Source: an uncultured Eubacteriales bacterium
Lineage (GTDB): Bacteria > Bacillota_A > Clostridia > Christensenellales > Aristaeellaceae
Direction of reading: 5' to 3'
DNA: 5,144 nucleotides
Assembly: GCA_902795555.1 (NCBI GenBank)
Contig: CADBLV010000146.1
Coordinates: 1-5,144 of the forward strand
Shown here: piece after piece, positions 1-5,144 of the stretch
Numbering within the stretch: the first letter of the stretch is position 1
Layout of the letters: each line of letters begins with the position of its first letter
Position numbers and translations under genes: made by a program
Notes under the pieces: generated by a model
The model's database searches: none
What the model saw: the letters and a program-made list of their open reading frames with translations, nothing else
Told to the model about the DNA's origin: nothing

Positions 1-211
1 CATCAGCGTGATCTGGTGTGTGTTCCTGGTGTTCGTCGGGCTGATGGAGGTACATGATTACGGGCCCGGGAAGACGTTTATTTTCATGATCGTGACAGTG
101 GTCGGCGCGTGTGTGATCATCTTCCTGATGCTGGTGTTCTTCAGCCTGCTGAGCGACGCGCTGAGCTATTTCATCAGTATGTATCGGGAGATTGTGTTCA
201 GGCTGAACTGA
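1..211 (+). CDS. C-terminal end of a probable YIP1-family integral membrane protein (5' truncated)
   Basis: The reading frame is open from the left edge (first full codon at 2) to the TGA at 209-211, so only the last 69 residues are visible; the GTG at 8 is an internal codon, not a start. The fragment has two long hydrophobic stretches (WCVFLVFVGLMEV and the segment from FIFMIVTVVG to LVFFSLL) separated by a short polar turn with HDYGPGKT. It ends in an amphipathic tail with ISMYREIVFRLN. A 'GLM.(I/V)H.Y..GKT' turn followed by a long hydrophobic helix and a 'Y.E...R' tail is what I recall from the C-termini of YIP1-family proteins in Firmicute sugar-transport operons. These proteins are often found beside DUF5696 and MalF/MalG-type genes, and the neighbours here agree. 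Their role is not established. The family call rests on remembered resemblance of a short fragment plus context, so another polytopic membrane protein remains possible. Confidence 0.7.
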   Translation, partial: ISVIWCVFLVFVGLMEVHDYGPGKTFIFMIVTVVGACVIIFLMLVFFSLLSDALSYFISMYREIVFRLN

Positions 212-225
212 TCATTTTGTAAAGC

Positions 226-292
226 GGCGCCGGGATGTCCCGCCCGGAAGCCGGATTCAGGTGGAGGCTCCCGGGCGGGACATCCCGGCGCC
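226..292. repeat. Perfect 22-bp G+C-rich inverted repeat (stem-loop)
   Basis: The arm at 226-247 is the exact reverse complement of 271-292, giving 22 uninterrupted base pairs, almost all G-C. After a mismatch at 248/270, four more pairs form (249-252 with 266-269), leaving a loop at 253-265. The structure starts 15 nt after the YIP1-like stop codon. There is no U-tract downstream (CGGACGCGATGG follows), so it is not a canonical intrinsic terminator. It could still act as a 3'-end stabilising structure or an inefficient terminator. The right arm is also the core of the tandem repeat at 264-357, so the whole resembles a REP/BIME-like element in which an inverted copy faces two direct copies. 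Confidence 0.9.
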
Positions 293-357
293 CGGACGCG
301 ATGGATCAACGAGGTTCACGGGCGGGACATCCTGACGCCCGGACGTGATGGATTAAC
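264..357. repeat. Tandem repeat, two copies of a 47-nt unit
   Basis: Copy 1 (264-310) and copy 2 (311-357) are directly adjacent and agree at 41 of 47 positions by my count. The differences are scattered substitutions with no gaps. Both begin GAGG.T, carry the core CGGGCGGGACATCC, continue CGCCCGGACG and end in GATGGAT.AAC. The sequence after copy 2 begins GAG again (358-360), then diverges. Each copy contains a small internal inverted repeat (CCGGGC at 271-276 with GCCCGG at 290-295 in copy 1). Substitutions with preserved length suggest an old duplication of a short element; four of the six differences are C/T or G/A transitions. Confidence 0.88.
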
Positions 358-443
358 GAGCCTGATCGCTGTGGGATACCGAGGGACAGTGGGAGAGACA
401 TATTTTGCCCACGAGCGCGAAGCGGAGTGGCTAGCTCTGCATG

Positions 444-478
444 TGATCCGTTACCCACAGCAAGCTGTGGACGGATCA
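444..478 (+). promoter_or_regulatory. Two-part stem-loop in the leader of the DUF5696 gene
   Basis: Positions 444-451 (TGATCCGT) pair perfectly with 471-478 (ACGGATCA), and 455-461 (CCACAGC) pair with 464-470 (GCTGTGG). A 3-nt bulge (TAC, 452-454) lies on the 5' side and the loop is AA, in practice a four-base CAAG loop. That makes about 14 base pairs in 35 nt. It ends 69 nt before the chosen ATG. The downstream sequence (TCAGCAAAATAG) is not a U-tract, so it is not a standard terminator. It may be an RNA leader structure, a processing site, or a dyad operator for a dimeric regulator; the asymmetric bulge favours an RNA role. The function is inference; the dyad itself is seen directly. Confidence 0.6.
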
Positions 479-531
479 TCAGCAAAATAGTCATCCTGCA
501 CGAAATGGCAGAGGTGGACTGTCACTCACAG

Positions 532-542
532 AGGAGTGGAGA
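532..542 (+). promoter_or_regulatory. Ribosome binding site deciding the start of the DUF5696 gene
   Basis: Two purine-rich cores precede the ATG at 548: AGGAG at 532-536 (11 nt spacing) and GGAGA at 538-542 (5 nt spacing). A GTG at 536 is in the same frame but lies inside the Shine-Dalgarno sequence, and would place acidic and polar residues before the basic MRKKK start of the membrane anchor. ATG 548 is therefore preferred. CACTC at 523-527 can pair with GAGTG at 534-538, covering part of the site. Confidence 0.7.
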
Positions 543-547
543 ATGTC

Positions 548-3184
548 ATGAGAAAGAAGAAACTGATTTGGCGGTCGATTCCCTGGATCTTCGCGGCGGG
601 ACTGATTGCCGCCCTGGTGATTTTTGTCGGCATTCCGCTGTACGGTCAGCAGGAGACGGAGGAAGTGAATCCCCCGGTGATCGCCTATTATGAGGGGGAT
701 TCTGCTCCGTGGACCATGGAGAACGAGTATCTGCTGTTCGAGATGGATCCGATGACGACGCAGTTTACCGTCACGGATAAGGTTTCCGGTCATGTATGGC
801 GGAGCAATCCGGCGGACGCGGCCAAGGATCCCATCGCGCTGAGCCTGAACAAGGACATGCTTTCAAGCACGCTGATTGTGACCTATACCACCTCCGGCGG
901 CGAGGTCGGGATGAATAACTATACCTATTCGATTCTGAATGGGAGCTATACCCTTTCCCGGGAGGAAGACGGCGCGATCCGCGCGGATTATGCCGTGGGT
1001 CAGATTGAACGCGTTTTCCTGATTCCTACCGCCATCACGAAGGAACGGTATACGGCGCTGACGGACAAAATGTCCAAAGCGACCAAGAAAAAACTGGCTT
1101 CCAACTATACCCTGATCGAACCGGACAAGCTGGACAAGAAGGAGAACAAGGACGAGCTGATTGCCACTTATCCCTCGGTGACAGAGCAGGCGCTGTATAT
1201 TCTGAAGGACAGCACGTCCACATCCAATAAGGAAAAGATTGAGGGATATTTCGCCGAGGCCGGATATACGCAGGAGGACTATGACACAGACCAGCAGCTG
1301 GTAGCCGGAGCGAAAACGAACAACGGGCCGGTGTTCAATGTATCGATGATCTATCGGCTGGACGGAGCCGATCTGGTGGTCGAGATTCCGTATGAGGCGA
1401 TCCGGTATCGGGCGGATTATCCGATCACGTATCTTTCCCCGCTGCCGATGTTCGGCGCCGCGGGAACGGCGGACAAGGGATATCTGCTGATTCCGGAAGG
1501 CGGCGGCGCGGTGATCAATTATAACAACGGCAAGCTGTCCCAGAGCACGTATTACGCCAATCTGTACGGGTGGGATTACGGCGTGCAGCGGAAGGAAGCT
1601 GTCAGCGAAACGGAAAACGCGTTTCCTGTGTTCGGGGCCGCGCGAACCGGCGAAAACGACGCTGCCGCGGCTGCGGATGCCGCCGGCGTGACCGGAGACG
1701 ACGGGACGGGCTATGCTTTCCTCTGTATCATGGAGGGTGCCAGCTCCTATGCCGGAGTGAGCGCGGATATTGCCGGACGGTACAATTCCTATAATACGGT
1801 TTACGCAAAATACAATGTGCTTCACGCGGAGCAATATAACGTTTCCAATAAAACCGCTCAGCTGGTGTATGTGTATGAGAAACAGATTCCGACGGATACC
1901 ATCCGCCAGCGGTATCGGTTCGTTTCTTCCGGAAACTACGCGGAGCTGGCTGCGGCCTATGGGGAATATCTGCGGGAAGCGGAGCCGACGATGCGGGACG
2001 CCACGGCATCGGAGGAGATGCCGATTCATGTAGAGCTGATCGGCGCGATCAACAAGAACGTGGTGAAGTTCGGGATGCCGGTCGATTCCGTGGTTCCGGC
2101 CACCACCTTTGCGCAGGCGCAAAAGATCATCGACGAATTTGTGTCCCGGGGCATCGAAAATCTGAATGTCCGGATGACCGGATGGATGAACGGCGGCGTC
2201 CGGCAGGAGGTGCTTACCGGGGTTCATGTGCTGGGCGAGCTCGGCGGGGAGGGGGAGCTGAAGAAGCTCATAGCCGGTGCGAAGGAGCGCGGCGTGACCC
2301 TGTATCTGGACGGGATTACCGCCTTTGCCTATCATTCGGGGCTGTTTCAGGGATTCCTGCCCTTCCGCGACGCGGCGCGATACGCAACACGGGAGCAGGT
2401 GCATCTGTATCCCTATGATATCGTGACCTATCAGCCGGCCGACTGGCTGGAGGATTATTATCTGACCCGACCGGGATACGCGAAGGCGAACGCGACGAAT
2501 CTGATCCGCTTCCTGGCGGAGCGCGATGTTCCCGGGATCGCCTTCCGGGATATCGGCAATCTGCTGTCCGCGGATTATTATCCCCGGGATCTGGTGACGC
2601 GGGAACAGGTTAAGCAGATGAATGTGGAAACCCTGAAAGAGGCCGCGGCGGCCGGACAGAAGGTCGCTGTCAAAGAGGGCAACGATTACGCCGTGCCCTA
2701 TGCGGATCTGATCACCGACATGAATCTGACCGGCCAGGCCTATGCGATCATCGACGAACGGATTCCGTTCTATCAGATCGCGTTGCACGGCATGAAGGAT
2801 TATACAGGAGAAGCGATCAACCTTTCCGGGGATTATCGCACGAAGCTGCTGGAATGCGCGGAATACGGCGCGGGACTGAATTTCACCTTCATGGCGGAGA
2901 ACACGCGAATTCTTCAGGATTCGAGCTATTCCTGCTATACGTCGTCCGGATTTGAATACTGGCGGGAGCAGGCGATGGAGATGATCACCCGATATCAGCG
3001 CGAGATGCGGGGGCTGAACCGTCTGCGGATTGTCGGACATGAACGGCTGGCGGAGGAGGTTACCGTCACCGTTTATGAGGACGGAACAAAGGTATATGTC
3101 AATTACGGAAGCGCGGAATACACCGGAGACGGAATCACCATTCCGGATCGGGATTATGTGGTGGAAAGGGGGAATGGGAAATGA
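548..3184 (+). CDS. DUF5696-type membrane-anchored extracytoplasmic protein, glycoside-hydrolase-like
   Basis: This is an 878-residue protein. The N-terminus is MRKKK followed by one hydrophobic segment (about residues 8-32, through FAAGLIAALVIFVGIPLYG) with no lipobox cysteine, so it is probably held by an uncleaved signal anchor with the bulk outside the cell. Residues 50-150 and 260-350 look like a beta-sandwich (start LLFEMDPMTTQFTVTDKVSG), interrupted at about 155-250 by a Lys-rich helical insert. From about 491 to 800 the pattern suggests an alpha/beta barrel of glycoside-hydrolase type: VELIGAI, LNVRMTGWMNGG (538-549), VTLYLDGITAF (583-593), IAFRDIGNLLSADY (664-677), VAVKEGNDYAVPYAD (706-720) and FYQIALHGMKDYTG (741-754). 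Asp588, Asp668, Asp676 and Glu710 sit near the strand ends and are candidate active-site residues, by inference only. A small beta domain (about 836-875, VTVTVYEDGTKVYVNYG) closes the protein. Length and order match the DUF5696 family as I know it; no member's reaction is known to me. The stop overlaps the start of the permease gene. An Ala/Gly/Asp-rich insert lies at 367-386. Confidence 0.82.
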   Translation: MRKKKLIWRSIPWIFAAGLIAALVIFVGIPLYGQQETEEVNPPVIAYYEGDSAPWTMENEYLLFEMDPMTTQFTVTDKVSGHVWRSNPADAAKDPIALSLNKDMLSSTLIVTYTTSGGEVGMNNYTYSILNGSYTLSREEDGAIRADYAVGQIERVFLIPTAITKERYTALTDKMSKATKKKLASNYTLIEPDKLDKKENKDELIATYPSVTEQALYILKDSTSTSNKEKIEGYFAEAGYTQEDYDTDQQLVAGAKTNNGPVFNVSMIYRLDGADLVVEIPYEAIRYRADYPITYLSPLPMFGAAGTADKGYLLIPEGGGAVINYNNGKLSQSTYYANLYGWDYGVQRKEAVSETENAFPVFGAARTGENDAAAAADAAGVTGDDGTGYAFLCIMEGASSYAGVSADIAGRYNSYNTVYAKYNVLHAEQYNVSNKTAQLVYVYEKQIPTDTIRQRYRFVSSGNYAELAAAYGEYLREAEPTMRDATASEEMPIHVELIGAINKNVVKFGMPVDSVVPATTFAQAQKIIDEFVSRGIENLNVRMTGWMNGGVRQEVLTGVHVLGELGGEGELKKLIAGAKERGVTLYLDGITAFAYHSGLFQGFLPFRDAARYATREQVHLYPYDIVTYQPADWLEDYYLTRPGYAKANATNLIRFLAERDVPGIAFRDIGNLLSADYYPRDLVTREQVKQMNVETLKEAAAAGQKVAVKEGNDYAVPYADLITDMNLTGQAYAIIDERIPFYQIALHGMKDYTGEAINLSGDYRTKLLECAEYGAGLNFTFMAENTRILQDSSYSCYTSSGFEYWREQAMEMITRYQREMRGLNRLRIVGHERLAEEVTVTVYEDGTKVYVNYGSAEYTGDGITIPDRDYVVERGNGK
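3167..3172 (+). promoter_or_regulatory. Ribosome binding site of the first permease gene
   Basis: AGGGGG lies inside the end of the DUF5696 gene, 8 nt before the ATG at 3181. It gives the permease its own initiation signal in addition to coupling through the ATGA overlap, and supports this ATG over alternatives further in. Confidence 0.65.
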
Positions 3185-4095
3185 GTCGGGATCGGAAACC
3201 GGTCACCATGGCGCAACGGCGGGCCCGGACGGGCTATCTGTTCATTCTTCCGTTCATTATCGGCTTTGTACTTTTCATGGCGCGGCCTATGATCCAGTCG
3301 CTGATCATGTCCCTGTCCGATGTCAGGATTGTTCCCGGACAGGGATATGAAATGACCTGGATCGGCATTGAAAACTATCGGACCGCCCTGGCGGTGGATC
3401 CGTACTTCAATCAGTACATCACCGATGAAATCTCCCGAATGGTGATCAATACGATCGCCACCCTGGTGCTGTCCTTTGTCATCGCGGTGATTCTCAATCA
3501 GGATTTCAAGGGACGTACCCTGGCCCGGGCCATCTTTTTCCTGCCGGTGATTCTTTCCTCCGGTGTGCTGCCCGGCATTGAATCCCAGAATGAGTTTTAT
3601 GATATGATGGCCGGCGTCGCCGAATCGGTGGAAGGCGCGGCGGGGGTCAATATCTCCGCTTCCCTGCAGAATCTGCTTTCCGTTTCCGGCGTGGGCAGCG
3701 GCGTTTTCGATGTCGTGTTTCAGATGATCGACGCGATCTATGACATCGTGATGGCTTCCGGCATTCAGATTATCATCTTCCTGACGGGCCTGCAGGCCAT
3801 CTCCCCTTCACTGTATGAAGCGGCGGACGTGGAAGGCTGTACGGCCTGGGAATCCTTCTGGAAGATCACTTTCCCGATGGTCAGCCCGCTGCTGCTGGTG
3901 AACTGTATCTACACGATTGTCGACTTCTTCATGAAGAACGACAACCGGGTGATGGAACGGATTACGGAGGTCATGTATAAGGACTTCAAGTTCGGCGTTT
4001 CCTCAGCCATGTCCTGGATCTATTTCGGCGTGGCCCTGGCCTTCATCCTGATCTCGTCGTTTATTATCTCAAGGGCGGTGAAGTCAGCACAATGA
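3181..4095 (+). CDS. Carbohydrate ABC transporter permease, MalF/UgpA type
   Basis: A 304-residue integral membrane subunit that would pair with the following permease to form the channel of a sugar importer. After a basic tail, likely membrane segments lie near residues 19-41, 89-106, 113-130, 189-207, 234-252 and 276-298. The conserved cytoplasmic coupling (EAA) loop is clear at 213-236: EAADVEGC, then W223, F226, I229 and FP at 231-232. This loop contacts the ATPase. Between segments 3 and 4 is a loop of about 55 residues (132-188, from GIESQNEF to the helical QMIDAIYDIV), which replaces the shorter 'G.iN..L' region of typical UgpA proteins. I recall the same feature in permeases next to DUF5696 genes in Paenibacillus and Clostridia. 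The start overlaps the DUF5696 stop (ATGA) and the stop overlaps the next start in the same way. The substrate cannot be predicted; the type call is secure. Confidence 0.92.
   Translation: MSRDRKPVTMAQRRARTGYLFILPFIIGFVLFMARPMIQSLIMSLSDVRIVPGQGYEMTWIGIENYRTALAVDPYFNQYITDEISRMVINTIATLVLSFVIAVILNQDFKGRTLARAIFFLPVILSSGVLPGIESQNEFYDMMAGVAESVEGAAGVNISASLQNLLSVSGVGSGVFDVVFQMIDAIYDIVMASGIQIIIFLTGLQAISPSLYEAADVEGCTAWESFWKITFPMVSPLLLVNCIYTIVDFFMKNDNRVMERITEVMYKDFKFGVSSAMSWIYFGVALAFILISSFIISRAVKSAQ
4077..4081 (+). promoter_or_regulatory. Weak ribosome binding site of the second permease gene
   Basis: GGTGA, complementary to part of the 16S anti-Shine-Dalgarno tail, lies 10 nt before the ATG at 4092; AAGGG at 4071-4075 is too far to be ideal. 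The weak site together with the ATGA overlap suggests that translation depends mainly on ribosomes finishing the upstream permease. Confidence 0.45.
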
Positions 4096-5144
4096 GTAAG
4101 AATAATACGATTTTCATCGGGGAAAACAAGAGCTTCTGGGATCGGAACCGACGCTCGGGAGGATATCTGCTGAGAAAGCGGATCGCAAGTATCGCTGTGT
4201 CCGTGATTCGGGGACTGCTGCTCTTCGGGCTCTGCTTCATGATTATCCAGCCGCTACTGACCCGCTTTTCCATGGGCCTGATGCAGGAGCGGGATCTGTA
4301 TGATTCCACGATCATCCTGCTTCCCCGGCATGTGACCCTGGATAATTACCGGATTGTGGCGGAGCTGACGGATCTGAAGGTGATCGGCGGCGGCTGGACC
4401 TTTAACGCCCTGCTGAATACGCTGTGGGTTTCCGCGCTGATTTCCGCCCTCACGATTGTTTCCACCACCCTGGTGGCCTATGGCTTTGCCCGATATGAGT
4501 TTCCACTGAAAAAGTTCTGGTTTGCCTGCGTCATTGCGGTAATTATCATTCCGCCGCAGACGATTCAGTCCGCCCTGTATATGAATTTCGCGAATTTCGA
4601 CGTGCTGAAGATCTTTACCCTTTTCGGCGTCAACGCCGAGGGTCTGACTTTCGGGCAACGGGTACTTTCCCTGTTTGACGGCACCGGCACGGGGTTGATT
4701 CAGCTGCTGACCGGAAACCCGCTGAACCTGCGATCCAATATTTCCGCCTACGCGATTATGGCGCTGACGTGCATGGGACTGAAAAACGGGCTATACATCT
4801 ATATCATGCGGCAGTATTTCCAGGGAATTCCGACATCTCTGGAGGAAGCGGCCTATGTGGACGGCTGCGGCACCTTCCATACCTTTGTCAAGATCATGCT
4901 GCCGGATGCTCTCCCGACGATTGCTTCCTGCTTCCTGTTCTCCTTTGTGTGGCAGTGGACGGATATCTTCTATACCCGGCTGTTCCTTCCGATCACCTCG
5001 ATTTCTACCTATTCCAATCAGATGGCGTCCATGGTGACAAAGATGTCGAGGTATTTTTCCGCGGACAGCGCCAACGCGGTGGTTGTTCCCAACGGGCGGC
5101 AGCAGCAGCTGATCTCCATCGCCGTGCTGATCTGCGCGGTTCCG
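4092..5144 (+). CDS. Carbohydrate ABC transporter permease, MalG/UgpE type (3' truncated)
   Basis: The frame opens at ATG 4092, overlapping the stop of the previous permease (ATGA), and runs open to the right edge with 351 residues visible. A basic N-terminus (RRSGGYLLRKR) precedes membrane segment 1 (about 33-55, IASIAVSV to IIQPLL). Further hydrophobic segments lie near 106-130, 141-158, 217-238 and 274-292. The MalG-type EAA loop is textbook: IPTSLEEAAYVDGCGTF, then F265, I268 and LPD at 270-272 (E251/E252, A253-A254, G258). The pairing of this protein with the MalF-type neighbour is the standard two-permease arrangement of sugar importers. An external loop of about 50 residues (166-214, containing FGVNAEGLTFGQ and LFDGTGTG) is longer than in ordinary MalG. 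The final segment (from 339, QLISIAVLICAVP) begins the last membrane helix, so perhaps 20-40 residues are missing beyond the edge (inference from family length). Confidence 0.93.
   Translation, partial: MSKNNTIFIGENKSFWDRNRRSGGYLLRKRIASIAVSVIRGLLLFGLCFMIIQPLLTRFSMGLMQERDLYDSTIILLPRHVTLDNYRIVAELTDLKVIGGGWTFNALLNTLWVSALISALTIVSTTLVAYGFARYEFPLKKFWFACVIAVIIIPPQTIQSALYMNFANFDVLKIFTLFGVNAEGLTFGQRVLSLFDGTGTGLIQLLTGNPLNLRSNISAYAIMALTCMGLKNGLYIYIMRQYFQGIPTSLEEAAYVDGCGTFHTFVKIMLPDALPTIASCFLFSFVWQWTDIFYTRLFLPITSISTYSNQMASMVTKMSRYFSADSANAVVVPNGRQQQLISIAVLICAVP

Larger units (their letters stand above)
212..547. other. 336-nt non-coding region with repeats and hairpins between the YIP1-like and DUF5696 genes
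   Basis: No credible gene was found on either strand; the short open frames here are unsupported by ribosome binding sites or protein-like composition. The left part (226-357) is G+C-rich repeat DNA, and the right part (358-547) is more mixed and holds a strong hairpin at 444-478 and the ribosome binding site of the next gene. I searched for sigma-A promoters. TATTTT at 401-406 and CAAAAT at 483-488 resemble -10 boxes but have no acceptable -35 element at 16-18 nt, so no promoter is called. Neither strong hairpin is followed by a U-tract on the plus strand. The region could separate two transcription units or be an mRNA-processing or attenuation segment inside one operon; the sequence does not decide this. 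Confidence 0.75.

Noticed and set aside
196..208. Short palindrome GTTCAG-G-CTGAAC at the end of the YIP1-like gene, followed by ATCATTTTG, as a terminator.
   Set aside because: A one-base centre leaves only about four usable pairs and the following sequence is not a real U-tract; it is also coding.
264..357. The tandem repeat as a CRISPR array.
   Set aside because: The copies are directly adjacent with no unique spacers of constant length, and no cas genes are present.
401..406. TATTTT as a -10 promoter element.
   Set aside because: No -35-like hexamer lies at suitable spacing and it matches the consensus at only four of six bases.
536..547. GTG at 536 as the start of the DUF5696 gene.
   Set aside because: It overlaps the AGGAG Shine-Dalgarno core; ATG 548 follows at a normal distance and gives a typical basic N-terminus before the membrane segment.
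863..3040. A 725-codon open frame on the minus strand opposite the DUF5696 gene.
   Set aside because: It is exactly in register with the sense codons, so antisense stops would arise only from sense TTA, CTA or TCA codons, which this gene avoids; the frame ends where a TCA serine codon occurs (863-865). The product is rich in Arg, His, Ile and Gly with no recognisable domain or ribosome binding site.
4254..4658. A 134-codon minus-strand open frame opposite the second permease.
   Set aside because: It is opposite a clear MalG-type coding sequence, has no recognisable domain and has a Gln/Gly/Arg-rich composition typical of an antisense shadow.

Overview
The window is a stretch of a plus-strand operon that most resembles the carbohydrate-uptake loci of Clostridia and related Firmicutes. 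This rests on G+C-rich but Firmicute-style genes with purine-rich Shine-Dalgarno sites, on ATGA start/stop overlaps, and on the gene set itself: YIP1-like protein, DUF5696 protein and two MalF/MalG-type permeases. The DUF5696 gene avoids the codons TTA, CTA and TCA for more than 700 codons, which suggests a moderately G+C-rich member, perhaps an uncultured gut or rumen clostridium. The taxonomic placement is inference; no rRNA or marker gene is present.

Layout: (1) positions 1-211 hold the last 69 codons of a membrane protein, probably of the YIP1 family. (2) Positions 212-547 are non-coding and rich in structure: a 22-bp perfect G+C-rich inverted repeat, two tandem copies of a 47-nt unit that shares its core with the inverted repeat, a strong two-part hairpin, and a small hairpin over part of the ribosome binding region. 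No convincing sigma-A promoter or classical U-tract terminator was found there. (3) Positions 548-3184 encode an 878-residue membrane-anchored extracytoplasmic protein of the DUF5696 type, with a glycoside-hydrolase-like layout (beta-sandwich, barrel-like core, C-terminal beta domain). (4) Positions 3181-4095 encode a MalF/UgpA-type permease of 304 residues. (5) Positions 4092-5144 encode a MalG/UgpE-type permease that runs off the right edge (351 residues visible).

The last three genes overlap by 4 nt at each junction (ATGA), so they are very probably translationally coupled and work together. The two permeases would form the membrane channel of a sugar or oligosaccharide importer, and the DUF5696 protein would sit on the outer face of the membrane, possibly binding or trimming the glycan. 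No solute-binding protein or ATPase is inside the window; the binding protein may lie just outside it and the ATPase may be a shared MsmX/UgpC-type one encoded elsewhere (inference from the general habit of such systems in Firmicutes). The substrate cannot be read from the sequence.
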